A stretch of 64,000 nt of DNA from Paraburkholderia aromaticivorans (GTDB lineage Bacteria > Pseudomonadota > Gammaproteobacteria > Burkholderiales > Burkholderiaceae): assembly GCF_002278075.1 (NCBI RefSeq), contig NZ_CP022989.1, forward strand, positions 2,170,001 to 2,234,000, in the 5' to 3' direction. Positions within the stretch are counted from its first letter, which is position 1; the number at the start of each line of letters is the position of its first letter. Shown here piece by piece: positions 19,852-31,343 of this stretch. A program made the position numbers and the translations under genes. The notes beneath the pieces are model-generated. The model did not search any database. It saw nothing but the letters and a program-made list of their open reading frames with translations, and was not told where the DNA came from.

Positions 19852-20008
19852 AGCCTTGGGTCTTTTGAGCGGACATTAGGCGGCGCCGTGCATGCGTGCA
19901 CGGCGCCTGATGTGATCCCATCCTCTATCGGGGCCGTAGCCGAGCGCAATAAGGAAACTTAGTGCAAGGCAGGTACGAACGCCGACAAGATGGACTTAGG
20001 AGTCAGTG

Positions 20009-20395
20009 ATGAATCTGATTGCAAAACTCGAGCAGGAAGAAATCGCGCGCGCCCTCGGCGAGAAGACCATCCCCGAATTCGCTCCCGGCGATACGGTGAT
20101 CGTCAGCGTGAACGTGGTTGAAGGTACGCGTAAGCGTGTTCAGGCTTACGAAGGCGTCGTGATCGCCAAGCGTAACCGTGGTCTGAATTCGTCGTTCATC
20201 GTCCGCAAGATTTCGTCGGGCGAAGGCGTCGAGCGTACGTTCCAGACGTACTCGCCGCTGCTGGCAAGCATCGTCGTCAAGCGTCGTGGTGACGTGCGCC
20301 GTGCGAAGCTGTACTACCTGCGCGACCGTTCGGGCAAGTCGGCCCGGATCAAGGAAAAGCTGGTCTCGAAAGACCGCGCTGCTTCCCAAGCGTAA
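20009..20395 (+). CDS. rplS: 50S ribosomal protein L19
   Basis: 128 residues, standard bL19 ([40 protein letters not shown]). The ATG at 20009 is preceded by TTAGGAG. It lies 157 bases after trmD and ends the operon, with a terminator just behind. Confidence 0.97.
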   Translation: MNLIAKLEQEEIARALGEKTIPEFAPGDTVIVSVNVVEGTRKRVQAYEGVVIAKRNRGLNSSFIVRKISSGEGVERTFQTYSPLLASIVVKRRGDVRRAKLYYLRDRSGKSARIKEKLVSKDRAASQA

Positions 20396-20410
20396 ATGCT
20401 GTAAGAAAAA

Positions 20411-20433
20411 GCACCCCTCACGGGTGCTTTTTT
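20411..20433 (+). terminator. Intrinsic terminator after rplS
   Basis: GCACCC (20411-20416) pairs with GGGTGC (20422-20427), then six T residues. Confidence 0.88.
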
Positions 20434-20487
20434 GTTTGCCAGGTCAAAATAGCGGCATGTCCCCTATCCGCTCATTCGAGAGACCCG

Positions 20488-21210
20488 TTGATCCGCCCCG
20501 TCTTTGAGCCTGAAACTCTGCCTGTCGAAGCAACAGGCGCCGACCTGCCGCCGGTGGCGGGCGACCGTCTCACGCCCGACGGCCTGCGCGCACGCTTCGA
20601 GCAGCGCCTTGCCTGGACTCCCGAACCTATCGTCGAAGCGCCGTGGCGCGACATTCACGCGGATCCGCGCGTCGCGGCGGTGCTAGTGCCGCTGGTGGTG
20701 CGCGAGCCCGGCCTGACGGTGCTGCTGACCCAGCGCGCCGACCATCTGAACGATCATGCTGGTCAGGTGAGCTTTCCGGGCGGCCGTCACGAACCTTTCG
20801 ATGCCGATGCCACCGCCACTGCGCTGCGCGAAGCGCAGGAGGAGGTCGGTCTCGCGCCCTCGCGTGTGGAAATTCTCGGTGCGTTGCCTGACTATCTAAC
20901 GGGCACCGGCTTTCGCGTGACGCCGGTCATCGGCCTTGTGCATCCGCCGTTTACCGTCAAGGCGGACGCGCTCGAAGTGGCCGAAGTCTTCGAAGTGCCG
21001 CTCGCTTTTCTTATGAACCCCGCCCATCACGAAGAGCGCGTGTTCCGTTATGAGGGCGGCGAGCGGCGCTTCTTTGCCATGCCATATCCACGGGCCGCGT
21101 CGGCTCAAGCCGGCGCCGGAGAGACCGGGAACGGGCTCGGCGGGCACTACTTCATCTGGGGCGCGACGGCGGCGATGCTGCGCAACTTCTATCGCTTCCT
21201 CGCGGCGTAA
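20488..21210 (+). CDS. CoA pyrophosphatase-type Nudix hydrolase
   Basis: 240 residues from a TTG start. The Nudix box is present (GGRHEPFD..., REAQEEVGL), preceded by the CoA-pyrophosphatase signature LLTQRADHL..HAGQVSFPGG. It probably hydrolyses CoA or acyl-CoA to 3',5'-ADP and phosphopantetheine, like NudL. The N-terminal ~65 residues are a helical extension. Confidence 0.88.
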   Translation: MIRPVFEPETLPVEATGADLPPVAGDRLTPDGLRARFEQRLAWTPEPIVEAPWRDIHADPRVAAVLVPLVVREPGLTVLLTQRADHLNDHAGQVSFPGGRHEPFDADATATALREAQEEVGLAPSRVEILGALPDYLTGTGFRVTPVIGLVHPPFTVKADALEVAEVFEVPLAFLMNPAHHEERVFRYEGGERRFFAMPYPRAASAQAGAGETGNGLGGHYFIWGATAAMLRNFYRFLAA

Positions 21211-21324
21211 AGCGCCCAGGACTGTGCAGTTGTTGGGTGTTTGTCAACGTCTGCGCTCAGTCGCATCCGACCCTGTGCTATCGTTATAAAACAATCGTAA
21301 AACTCGAAAAGCACGGCGCATCGC

Positions 21325-22263
21325 ATGACTTTTTTCTCTGTATTGCTGGCCCTGATCATTGAACAAGTGCGAGCGCTGTCGCCGAACAATCCGGTGTCGG
21401 CGCTGCTTCAGTACCATGCGGAGTCGGCGGCGCACGGCTTCGATGCCGGTAAGCCGAAGCATGGCTTGCTCGCCTGGCTCGTGGTGGTGGTGCCCTGGAC
21501 GCTGGGCGTCGCGCTCGTCTACTACGTGCTGTATCACATTCACTTTGCACTGGCGTTCCTGTGGAACGTGGCGGTGCTGTACTTCACGCTCGGCTTTCGC
21601 CAGTTCAGCCACTACTTCACGGACATCCACCTCGCGTTGAACAACGACGACGTGCCGCACGCCCGTGAAATCCTGAACGAGTGGACCGGGCTCGATACCG
21701 TCGACATGCCCGTTAGCGAGATCGTGCGTCATACGCTGATCCATGCGGTGGTCGCTTCGCATCGGCACGTGTTCGGCGTGTTCTTCTGGTTCCTGATTCC
21801 GGTCGGCCCGGCGGGTGCGGTGCTCTATCGGATTGCCGAATATCTGGCGCGCACATGGGCGCGCCCGGTCGACGATCGCACTGTCGCGTTTTCGAGCTTT
21901 GCGCAGCGCGCCTTCTTCGTGATCGACTGGGTGCCGGCGCGGCTGACGTCGCTGGGCTTTGCGATTGTCGGCAATTTCGAAGACGCGATTTATGCATGGC
22001 GCAACCATGCGCGTCAGTGGCCGGATGCGAACGACGGCGTGTTGCTGGCCGCGGGCAGCGGTGCATTGGGCGCGCGTTTGAGCGGGCCGCTCGCCGAGCC
22101 CTCCAGCCTCGACGCGTTGGCTACCGGCGACGGCGGCCCGATGCAGGTCGGCGACGACTGCACGCCGCGCACGCTGCAATCGGCCGTGGGCCTCGTGTGG
22201 CGCGCGGTGGTGCTGTGGATGATTCTGCTGCTGATGCTGACGATCGCGGTGTGGCTTGCTTGA
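21325..22263 (+). CDS. CobD/CbiB-family membrane protein
   Basis: 312 residues with several membrane segments (about 50-70, 75-95, 150-180, 288-310) and the CbiB-like start FFSVLLALIIEQVR. True CbiB makes adenosylcobinamide in B12 synthesis, but no cobalamin gene is nearby. The closest type is the CobD/CbiB-AmpE family branch common in beta-proteobacteria, of unknown function. Confidence 0.8.
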   Translation: MTFFSVLLALIIEQVRALSPNNPVSALLQYHAESAAHGFDAGKPKHGLLAWLVVVVPWTLGVALVYYVLYHIHFALAFLWNVAVLYFTLGFRQFSHYFTDIHLALNNDDVPHAREILNEWTGLDTVDMPVSEIVRHTLIHAVVASHRHVFGVFFWFLIPVGPAGAVLYRIAEYLARTWARPVDDRTVAFSSFAQRAFFVIDWVPARLTSLGFAIVGNFEDAIYAWRNHARQWPDANDGVLLAAGSGALGARLSGPLAEPSSLDALATGDGGPMQVGDDCTPRTLQSAVGLVWRAVVLWMILLLMLTIAVWLA

Positions 22264-22300
22264 GGTCGTTCCGTTAGTCGTTCGGACTAGCATAAAAAAA

Positions 22301-22324
22301 ACCGGACATTGTCCGGTTTTTTTT
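22301..22324. terminator. Bidirectional terminator after the CobD/CbiB-family gene
   Basis: ACCGGAC (22301-22307) pairs with GTCCGGT (22311-22317), flanked by an A-run and a T-run. The stretch from here to 22509 shows no gene. Confidence 0.85.
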
Positions 22325-22509
22325 ATGCCCGCACCCGGTGCTGAACTAATCCGCTACCGCTCTCAAACAGAAACACGAGAGCCGATGAGCGTGAGTCCGA
22401 AGCTCACTCAACGCGCGCGCACTTAAGTCGATTACGCGCCGGGTTCTAAACTGTCGCGGCCACGATCCGCCCAAGCCACCGCTCCACGCCCATTCGACAG
22501 AACCACGCC

Positions 22510-22830
22510 TCACCCATCCCGCGGGTCCCGCGCCGTCCCGCATTGCCAGCACACCGTAAACTGCGCCTCGAGCGTCTCACCACATTGCCCGCAGCGCCAG
22601 CCAGGCGTCCCCGCCGCCGGCCCATGCGATGCCGCGTCGATCAACTTCCGCGCCATCGCCTCATCGCGTTCATCGACGAGCCACAGCTCGGGCGAGCACT
22701 GATCCGCCGGAATATCGCCGAGCGCGCCGTTCAGGTAACGGTTGTGCAACTCGCAAGCAATACCCGCGGTGGCCAGCACATTGACCCAGTGCTGCCCGAT
22801 GAGCAGATTCGGCGCGCGCATTAGTTTCAT
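22510..22830 (-). CDS. DUF2007-type protein with C-terminal zinc ribbon
   Basis: 106 residues. The N-terminal half (APNLLIGQHWVNVLATAGI, ELHNRY) matches the DUF2007 signal-transducing-like domain. The C-terminus has two CxxC pairs (CGQC, CWQC) that could bind zinc. The ATG at 22830 follows the rsgA stop (22832) by one base, so it is probably translated by coupling with rsgA. Function unknown. Confidence 0.82.
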   Translation of the reverse strand: MKLMRAPNLLIGQHWVNVLATAGIACELHNRYLNGALGDIPADQCSPELWLVDERDEAMARKLIDAASHGPAAGTPGWRCGQCGETLEAQFTVCWQCGTARDPRDG

Positions 22831-22831
22831 G

Positions 22832-23782
22832 TCAGCGCACGATCTGACTGGCTTCGTGCACCAGTTGCGCATACAGCGTATGCCGCTCGCGACGAATGCG
22901 GCCGTCCGCGACCGCTTCGAGGATCGCGCAACCCGGTTCATGCAAGTGGTGGCAGTTGTAGAACCGGCAGTTCGGCAGTAACGGCCTGAACTCGGGAAAC
23001 GCGCGCTCGAGCCGGCCCTCGGTCAGATGATGCAGGCCGAATTCCTGAAAGCCCGGCGAGTCGATCAACGAGCCGCCTATGCCGTCCGCACTGTCCGGCA
23101 GCGGATAGAGGCGCGTGAAAGTCGTCGTATGGCGCCCGCTGTTGAGTGCCGTCGAAATCTCGCGCGTGGCGACTTCCGCATTCGGAATCAGCAGATTGAC
23201 CAGTGTCGACTTGCCCATACCCGACTGGCCGAGCAGCAGCGTCGAATGACCATGCAGATGTTCGATCAATGCGGCGCGCGCGGCCTCGGGCTGTGTCTTG
23301 ATGGACACTTCCACGACCGTGTAGCCCAGCGCGCGATACGGCTCGAGCCGCTTGCGCGCGCCTTCTAGCGCATCGGTGACGTCGGTCTTGTTCAGCACGA
23401 TCAACGGCTTCAGCTCGTTCGCCTCGGCCGCGACGAGCGCGCGCCCGAGCAGGTCTTCGCTGAAGTGAGGTTCGGTGGCGAGCACGATCAATAGTTGATC
23501 GAGGTTGGCGGCGAACAGTTTCGACTTGTACTGATCCGAGCGATAGAGCAGATTGCGCCGTTCGCCGATCTCGACGATCACGCCTTGATCCGCCGAAGCC
23601 GGCTCGTAAATCACACGATCGCCCACCGCCACTTCGCTGCGCTTGCCGCGCGGGAAGCATTGGAGCATGGCACCACCGTCTTCAGGCGCGACCAGGTAGT
23701 GGCGGCCATGCGCGGCCACCACGAGGCCACCTACGCGCGTGGCGGACGGCGCGCGCGGCGCTTTCGGGGAGCGGCCGCTCAT
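22832..23782 (-). CDS. rsgA: Small ribosomal subunit biogenesis GTPase RsgA
   Basis: 316 residues: N-terminal OB fold, circularly permuted GTPase (LNKTDV as G4 before GQSGMGKST as G1, DSPGFQEF as G3) and a C-terminal zinc-binding domain ([14 protein letters not shown]). It checks late 30S assembly. Its start overlaps the stop of the M48 peptidase gene by 4 bases (ATGA), giving a peptidase-rsgA-DUF2007 operon. Confidence 0.96.
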   Translation of the reverse strand: MSGRSPKAPRAPSATRVGGLVVAAHGRHYLVAPEDGGAMLQCFPRGKRSEVAVGDRVIYEPASADQGVIVEIGERRNLLYRSDQYKSKLFAANLDQLLIVLATEPHFSEDLLGRALVAAEANELKPLIVLNKTDVTDALEGARKRLEPYRALGYTVVEVSIKTQPEAARAALIEHLHGHSTLLLGQSGMGKSTLVNLLIPNAEVATREISTALNSGRHTTTFTRLYPLPDSADGIGGSLIDSPGFQEFGLHHLTEGRLERAFPEFRPLLPNCRFYNCHHLHEPGCAILEAVADGRIRRERHTLYAQLVHEASQIVR

Positions 23783-25038
23783 GCGTGCCGCAGCAGGCGG
23801 TCGATCCGCTGCGACGCCGGCGGATGCGAGTAGTAAAAGGCGGTGTAGAGCGGATCGGGCGTCAGGGTCGACGCGTTGTCCTCGTACAGCTTGACGAGCG
23901 CGTTGACGAGGTCTTGCGCGTCGGTCTGCGTCGCTGCGAACGCGTCGGCTTCGAACTCGTGCTTGCGCGAGCTGAGGCTGCCGAGCGGCGTGACGAAGAA
24001 CAGGAACACCGGCAGCGCGAGGAAGAACAGCACCAGTGCGAGGCCGCTATTGCCGCCGACCAGCGACGGCCGCACGCCCAGCCCTTCATAGAACCACACG
24101 CACTGCGTGAGCCAGCCGAGCAGGGCGAGCATGGCGAGACTGATCGCGAAGGTGACGAGCATGCGCTTGATCACGTGACGGCGCTTGAAGTGGCCGAGCT
24201 CGTGCGCGAGCACGGCTTCGATCTCGCTGCCCGACAGGCGCGCGAGCAGCGTGTCGAAGAACACGATCCGCTTGGCCGCGCCGAAACCGGTGAAGTAGGC
24301 GTTGCCATGTGCCGAACGGCGGCTGCCGTCCATTACGAAGAGGCCTTTGGCGGCGAAGCCGCAGCGTTGCATCAGCGCTTCGATGCGGCTTTTCAGCGCT
24401 TCGTCCTTGAGCGGCTCGAACTTGTTGAAAAGCGGCGCGATAAACGACGGATACAGCACCAGCACGAGCATCTGGAAGACGACCCACACGATCCAGGTCC
24501 ACAGCCACCACAAGCTGCCCGCCTGGTTCATCAGCCACAGCACGACGAACAGCAGCGGCAGGCCGAACGCGGCGCCGAGCAACACGCCCTTGATCCGGTC
24601 GACGAAGAAAATGCCCTTGCTCATGCGGTTAAAGCCGAAGCGCTGTTCGACCACGAACTGGCGGTAGTAATCGAACGGCAGGTCGATTGCGCTCGTGATC
24701 GCGATCACCGCGGCGACCAGCGCCATCTGGCCGATGTAACCACGGCCGAGCCGGTCGGAGATGCCCAGATCGAGCGCCTGCACGCCGCCGAGCAGCGTGA
24801 GGCCGATCAGCACGGCCGCGCTGACGACGATCTCGATCATGGTGAGACGGGTGCGCTCGACGGTGTAGTCGGCGGCGCGCTGGTGCGCGGTGAGCGCGAC
24901 GGTGCCGGCGAACTGGCTCGGCACCTGCTCGCGATGGCGGGCCACGAAGCGGATTTGCCGCGACGCGAGCCACAGTTTGGTGCCGACCATCGCCACGACG
25001 GCGACGACGAACAGAACGGTGAAGTACAGGGTAGGCAT
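23779..25038 (-). CDS. M48-family membrane metallopeptidase (Ste24/CAAX protease-like)
   Basis: 419 residues with about six membrane segments. The zinc motif HELGH is in [13 protein letters not shown] and a downstream EFEADAFA supplies the third ligand, as in the M48A Ste24 group. The conserved GNAYFTGFG precedes it. It is probably an inner-membrane quality-control or processing protease; substrates are unknown. Confidence 0.9.
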   Translation of the reverse strand: MPTLYFTVLFVVAVVAMVGTKLWLASRQIRFVARHREQVPSQFAGTVALTAHQRAADYTVERTRLTMIEIVVSAAVLIGLTLLGGVQALDLGISDRLGRGYIGQMALVAAVIAITSAIDLPFDYYRQFVVEQRFGFNRMSKGIFFVDRIKGVLLGAAFGLPLLFVVLWLMNQAGSLWWLWTWIVWVVFQMLVLVLYPSFIAPLFNKFEPLKDEALKSRIEALMQRCGFAAKGLFVMDGSRRSAHGNAYFTGFGAAKRIVFFDTLLARLSGSEIEAVLAHELGHFKRRHVIKRMLVTFAISLAMLALLGWLTQCVWFYEGLGVRPSLVGGNSGLALVLFFLALPVFLFFVTPLGSLSSRKHEFEADAFAATQTDAQDLVNALVKLYEDNASTLTPDPLYTAFYYSHPPASQRIDRLLRHA

Positions 25039-25207
25039 CCGGGGATTCCGTGGTATCTATGCGAGAATTATATGTTTCTTCCCGCTTCGCGGCGGGGAGG
25101 GTGAGCTCAAACCGGCTCGCACCAGCTTAATCCAATCTCAAACGAACAATCGCCGCGGCAGGCGGGCTTGCAGGCAAGCCGTTTGCCCGGCCATCAGGGT
25201 TGCCTTC

Positions 25208-25819
25208 ATGACTGACATCCTCGCATCCACCGAACAGCCGCCGCTCGTGCGCAGCGACATGAATCTCGTCTGGCTGGACATGGAAATGACCGGGCTCGAG
25301 CCCGATTCCGACCGCATCATCGAAATCGCGGTGGTGGTGACCAATTCGACGCTCGACAGACTGGTCGAAGGCCCGGTTCTGGCGATTCATCAGAGCGACG
25401 AGACGCTCGCCAGAATGGATCAGTGGAATCAGAACACCCATGGCCGTTCGGGCCTGATCGACCGGGTGAAGGCCTCCACGGTGAGCGAGGCCGACGCCAC
25501 CGAACAGATCCGCGAGTTCCTGAGCGTCTACGTGCCGCCGGGCAAATCGCCGATGTGCGGCAACTCGATCTGCCAGGACCGCCGCTTCATGGCCCGCTGG
25601 ATGCCGGATCTGGAGCGCTTCTTCCATTACCGCAATCTCGACGTCAGCACGCTGAAGGAGCTGTGCCGCCGCTGGCAGCCGGCCATCTACAAGGGCTTCC
25701 AGAAACGGGCGATGCACACGGCGCTCGCCGACATTCACGAGTCGATCGACGAACTGAAGTACTACCGCGAACACTTCCTGATCCCGTCGGCGCCGGATGC
25801 CGCCGGCGGTGCGGAATAA
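25208..25819 (+). CDS. orn: Oligoribonuclease
   Basis: 203 residues. DEDDh exonuclease: [14 protein letters not shown] carries the first acidic pair, and [11 protein letters not shown] the final His and Asp. Orn degrades 2-5-nt RNAs and pGpG, the product of c-di-GMP breakdown. The ATG at 25208 opens MTDILAST; it is divergent from the M48 gene. The next 196 bases (25820-26015) show nothing recognisable. Confidence 0.95.
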   Translation: MTDILASTEQPPLVRSDMNLVWLDMEMTGLEPDSDRIIEIAVVVTNSTLDRLVEGPVLAIHQSDETLARMDQWNQNTHGRSGLIDRVKASTVSEADATEQIREFLSVYVPPGKSPMCGNSICQDRRFMARWMPDLERFFHYRNLDVSTLKELCRRWQPAIYKGFQKRAMHTALADIHESIDELKYYREHFLIPSAPDAAGGAE

Positions 25820-26015
25820 CGGGGCTGATCTGCTTCGACGCGTAACGCGCCGGTGGCTGGCCGGCGCGGCGCCGCCTTCCGGCTGGGCGCACCTCGCTGG
25901 TCGCGGCTGACTGGCGCCTGCCAGTTCCCAGCGCCAGAGCGCGACTCAAAACCGAAGCCCCGGATCGAAGCCAGACGGCCAAATCACAGCGGCCAATCCG
26001 CGCCCTGATTCCAGC

Positions 26016-26672
26016 CTATGCAGACCTGGGCGCGCGCTGCGCGTTCTTCGGCCGGAACGCCTTCACCACGTCGGCGTTGGTTTCCACATACGGCCCGCCG
26101 ATCAGATCGATACAGTACGGCACGGCGGCGAAAATGCCCGGCACCTTCACCGCGCCGCCCGCTTCGGCGTCGCGCAAACCTTCCAGCGTTTCCTTGATCG
26201 ACTTCGGCTGACCCGGCAGGTTGATGATCAGCGCTGCGTGCTCCGCCGTTTCGCGGATCACCGCGACCTGGCGCGACAGAAGCGCGGTCGGCACGAAGTT
26301 CAGGCTGATCTGCCGCATCTGCTCGCCGAAGCCGGGCATTTCCTTCGTGGCGACCGCAAGCGTCGCCTCGGGCGTCACGTCGCGGCGCGACGGGCCGGTG
26401 CCGCCGGTGGTCAGCACCAGATCGCAGCCGACCTCGTCGACCAGTTCGGTCAGCGTGGCGGAAATGGTCGGCGCATCGTCCTGAATCAGGCGGGTGACCA
26501 CTTGCCACGGCGACGTCAGCGCCGCGCCGAGCCATTCCTGCAGCGCGGGAATGCCTTTGTCCTCGTAGACGCCGGTGGAGGCACGGTCGCTGATCGACAC
26601 GAGGCCGATCACGATTTCGTCGGGGTGATTACGCGTCTGCTTACCGGTGGGTTCAGGCGTCGCGGTCGTCAT
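26016..26672 (-). CDS. mog: Molybdopterin adenylyltransferase (Mog/MoaB-like)
   Basis: 218 residues. The MoCF-binding motif [17 protein letters not shown] is present and the length fits Mog rather than the shorter MoaB. It activates molybdopterin with ATP before molybdenum insertion. Its start lies 20 bases inside the end of darP, so the two are co-translated. Confidence 0.9.
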   Translation of the reverse strand: MTTATPEPTGKQTRNHPDEIVIGLVSISDRASTGVYEDKGIPALQEWLGAALTSPWQVVTRLIQDDAPTISATLTELVDEVGCDLVLTTGGTGPSRRDVTPEATLAVATKEMPGFGEQMRQISLNFVPTALLSRQVAVIRETAEHAALIINLPGQPKSIKETLEGLRDAEAGGAVKVPGIFAAVPYCIDLIGGPYVETNADVVKAFRPKNAQRAPRSA

Positions 26673-27264
26673 CTTCGTCGTCCAGAGCGTCGTCGGCGTC
26701 GGAGTCGGTCTGCGCGGACGGGCCGTCCGCGTTCTTGATCCACTGGAACAATTCGCGGAAGTAGCGCGGCGGCTTGCTTTGCTGCGCTTCCTTGCGCGCG
26801 TTGCGGATCAGCGTGCGGCCTTGCTGCGGGTCGGCGTTCGGATGCTGGCGGATGAAATCGGTCAGCGCGGCGTCGTCGGCGAGCAGTTTTTCGCGGGTGC
26901 GCTCGATCCAGTGGAGCTTGGCCGTTTCCGCCTTGTTGACGCCGTTGTAGGTGTCGAGCGCGGTGCGCAGCGCGGCGGTTTCCTCGTCCAGCAGCGAGCG
27001 CATCACGCGGCCGACGTATTGCACCTGGCGGCGCTTGCCTTCGTGATCGGTGATGCGGCGTGCTTCGCGCACGGCGTCGTCGAGCTTTTCGGGCATCGGC
27101 ATGCGCTTGAGCGCGTCTTTGGGCAGCGCGATCAGCGCCGCGCCCAGTTCCTGCAGCTCGTGCATTTCGCGCTTGAGCTGGGACTTGCTGGGACGGTCGT
27201 AGCCGTTTTCGTCGACTTCCGGCTCGGCGGATTCGATCGGTTGAATGCGGGTTTTGCGTGTCAT
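26653..27264 (-). CDS. darP: Ribosome-associated protein DarP (YjgA, DUF615)
   Basis: 203 residues, highly charged. It has the YjgA pattern ([43 protein letters not shown]) and a very acidic tail. It associates with late 50S precursors. It is divergent from pmbA. Confidence 0.92.
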   Translation of the reverse strand: MTRKTRIQPIESAEPEVDENGYDRPSKSQLKREMHELQELGAALIALPKDALKRMPMPEKLDDAVREARRITDHEGKRRQVQYVGRVMRSLLDEETAALRTALDTYNGVNKAETAKLHWIERTREKLLADDAALTDFIRQHPNADPQQGRTLIRNARKEAQQSKPPRYFRELFQWIKNADGPSAQTDSDADDALDDEDDDRDA

Positions 27265-27529
27265 ACCGATATTGTAGCGTGCCGCGCCCGCCGAACCGCC
27301 GTGCTGCCGCGTACAAGGGCTCGCGCCCCGCGAAGCGATGGCGGCGCGGCGCTCAGGAAAGGCGCAGCGAATGCCAGGTACGGCGTCGCGTACCTTGCTA
27401 TGATCGCGGGATGCGTCACCCGACACGGGCACGCGCGCATGCGCGAGGCATGTGCGCGACCGGTGCGAACACAGCGAACGTAGCGAACACACCCAGGGCC
27501 GCTCGGCCCCGAACAGGACGGCAACGACA

Positions 27530-28900
27530 ATGGCAGCAGACATGGACGTCAAGCAGCGCTTTTTTCCGCATACCCAGGATGAACTGAAGGAAATCGCCTC
27601 GGACATCCTTCGTCACGCGAAGTCGCTCGGCGGCACCGACGCGGCGACCGAGATTTCCGAAGGCGACGGCCTGTCCGTCTCCGTGCGGCGCGGCGAAGTC
27701 GAGACGATCGAACACAACCGCGACAAGATGGTCGGCGTGACGGTGTTCATCGGCAACAAGCGCGGCAACGCGAGCACTTCGGACTTTTCGTCGCAGGCTT
27801 TGAAGGACACGGTCGCGGCGGCCTACAACATCGCGCGCTTCACGGCTGAAGACGACTGCGCGGGTCTGGCCGAAGCCGAATTGCTGGAAACCGCGCCGCG
27901 CGATCTCGATCTCTATCACCCGTGGAATCTGTCCGCGGACGAAGCGGTGGAAATTGCACGCCGCGCGGAAGACGCAGCGTTCGCAACCGATCCGCAGATC
28001 AAGAATTCGGAAGGCGCGAGCGTCTCGGCGCAGCACTCGCAGTTCGTGCTGGCCACCTCGCGCGGCTTCCTCGCGGGTTACCCGTACTCGCGCCACTACA
28101 TCGCGTGCGCGCCGATTGCGGGCAGCGGCCGCAACATGCAGCGCGACGACTGGTACACGTCCACGCGCAGTGCCGAAGAACTGGCCGATCCGGAAGCCGT
28201 GGGCCGTTACGCGGCGCAACGCGCGCTGGCGCGCATCGGCGCGCGCGGTCTGGATACGCGCAAGGTGCCGGTGCTGTTCGAAGCGCCGCTCGCCGCGGGC
28301 CTGCTCGGCGCATTCGTGCAGGCCACGAGCGGCGGCGCGCTGTATCGGAAGACCTCGTTCCTCGTCGACAGCCTGGGCAAGCCGGTGTTCGCGCCGCACG
28401 TGCAGGTGGTGGAAAACCCGCATATTCCCCGCGCCATGGGCAGCGCGCCGTTCGACGAAGAAGGCGTGCGCACCCGGGAGCGTTCGGTGGTGAAGGACGG
28501 CGTGGTGGAAGGCTATTTCCTGTCCACCTACTCGGCGCGCAAGCTCGGCATGCAGACCACCGGCAATGCGGGCGGCTCGCACAACCTGTCGCTGCTGAGC
28601 TCGAACACGCGTCCCGAAGACGACTTCGAGGAAATGCTGCGCAAGCTCGGCACCGGCCTGTTGCTGACCGAACTGATGGGGCAGGGCGTGAACTACGTGA
28701 CGGGCGACTACTCGCGCGGCGCGTCGGGCTTCTGGGTCGAGAACGGCAAGATCCAGTATCCGGTCGAGGAAATCACGGTGGCGAGCACGCTGCAGGAGAT
28801 GTTCCACCACATCGTCGCGATCGGCGCGGATACGATCACGCGCGGCACCAAGAAAACCGGCTCGGTGCTGATCGAGCGGATGACGATCGCGGGGCAGTAA
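27530..28900 (+). CDS. pmbA: Metalloprotease PmbA/TldE
   Basis: 456 residues. PmbA (TldE) is the inactive-looking partner of TldD in a heterodimeric protease that degrades unfolded peptides and processes microcin B17 and the antitoxin CcdA. Typical motifs are [29 protein letters not shown] and [24 protein letters not shown]. The ATG at 27530 is chosen over a GTG-type upstream start because the latter adds an arginine-rich shadow. Confidence 0.93.
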   Translation: MAADMDVKQRFFPHTQDELKEIASDILRHAKSLGGTDAATEISEGDGLSVSVRRGEVETIEHNRDKMVGVTVFIGNKRGNASTSDFSSQALKDTVAAAYNIARFTAEDDCAGLAEAELLETAPRDLDLYHPWNLSADEAVEIARRAEDAAFATDPQIKNSEGASVSAQHSQFVLATSRGFLAGYPYSRHYIACAPIAGSGRNMQRDDWYTSTRSAEELADPEAVGRYAAQRALARIGARGLDTRKVPVLFEAPLAAGLLGAFVQATSGGALYRKTSFLVDSLGKPVFAPHVQVVENPHIPRAMGSAPFDEEGVRTRERSVVKDGVVEGYFLSTYSARKLGMQTTGNAGGSHNLSLLSSNTRPEDDFEEMLRKLGTGLLLTELMGQGVNYVTGDYSRGASGFWVENGKIQYPVEEITVASTLQEMFHHIVAIGADTITRGTKKTGSVLIERMTIAGQ

Positions 28901-28950
28901 ACCGGTCTTGCCGCTGATCGGCCGGCCGTCGGTTCGTCCGGAGAAACGAA

Positions 28951-28984
28951 AACGCCACGCGAGATAATGCGTGGCGTTTTTTTT
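28951..28984 (+). terminator. Intrinsic terminator after pmbA
   Basis: A 10-bp stem (28951-28960 with 28969-28978) runs into an eight-base T-run. Confidence 0.9.
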
Positions 28985-29061
28985 CAGGCGGGGCGGCGAC
29001 TGTCTGCTTCGAGCGAGTTGATCACGCGTGATGTCAGGCGGCTACGGGCGGCTGCAGGGCG

Positions 29062-29571
29062 TCAGTCGCCTCGGGCGCCTTTGCGCCGATACGTCACGAA
29101 TGCGTAGTCGAAGTCGTTCGGTGCATCCGCGCGGTGGGTTTCATGCGCGACTTCTTCCCACTCGGTTTCGTCGAGTTCGGGGAAAGTGGCGTCGCCTTCG
29201 AAGTCGGCGGAAATTTCGGTGATGATGAGCTTGTCCGCCTGCCGCAAACCTTCCTCATACAACTGCGCGCCGCCGATCAGGAACGCTTCGGGCGCCTGAT
29301 CCTGAGCGGCAAGCTTGAGCGCCTCTTCGAGCGTCGTGGCTGCATCGCAGCCCTGGAAACGCCGCGTGGCATCCCGCGTCACGACAATGTTGCGGCGTCC
29401 GGGCAAGGGCCGGCCGATCGACTCATGCGTTTTGCGGCCCATGATGATGGGCGCGCCCATGGTGGTGCGCTTGAAGAACGCGAGGTCTTCGGGAAGTCGC
29501 CAGGGCAACTGGTTGTCGCGGCCGATCACGCCGTTATTGGCGCGAGCGACGATCAGGGTGAGCGTCGTCAT
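29062..29571 (-). CDS. folA: Dihydrofolate reductase
   Basis: 169 residues, typical chromosomal DHFR. It has [16 protein letters not shown] with the active-site Trp, then the acidic [24 protein letters not shown] and IGGAQLYE. It reduces dihydrofolate made by ThyA. In this window thyA lies 10 kb away, beyond the Fap-like cluster. The ATG at 29571 is the first giving the standard N-terminus. Confidence 0.96.
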   Translation of the reverse strand: MTTLTLIVARANNGVIGRDNQLPWRLPEDLAFFKRTTMGAPIIMGRKTHESIGRPLPGRRNIVVTRDATRRFQGCDAATTLEEALKLAAQDQAPEAFLIGGAQLYEEGLRQADKLIITEISADFEGDATFPELDETEWEEVAHETHRADAPNDFDYAFVTYRRKGARGD

Positions 29572-29710
29572 CGAATGGAAAGGGGAACGTAACCGGCTGA
29601 TTCTACCTGACGCGCCTGTCCTCACCGCCGGGGCGGGTGTCGGCGTGGTGGCAGGGCGCGCGGCGGCATCGGAGCCGGCACGCACAGGCCGTGCGCACCC
29701 TGCGTTGCGC

Positions 29711-29730
29711 GGCGGCCGGATGAGGCCGCC
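29711..29730 (-). other. Hairpin downstream of the Fap-like operon
   Basis: GGCGGCC (29711-29717) pairs with GGCCGCC (29724-29730), about 50 bases past the stop of the last operon gene. There is no T-tract, so it is at most a weak or Rho-assisted end. Confidence 0.35.
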
Positions 29731-29780
29731 AGTTCACGCGGCGGTGTCTGGCTCGCCGCGGTGACCGACGGGCGAACGCA

Positions 29781-31319
<1,539 letters not shown>

Positions 31320-31343
31320 GTTCGACCTCGTATCGTTGGCACG

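Noticed and set aside
21325..22263. Cobalamin biosynthesis enzyme CbiB
   Set aside because: There are no other B12 genes nearby and the sequence fits the wider CobD/CbiB-AmpE-like group, so a B12 role is not supported.
23785..25104. A 439-codon plus-strand frame over the M48 peptidase gene
   Set aside because: The minus strand encodes a complete HELGH metallopeptidase. The plus frame is a low-quality charged translation.
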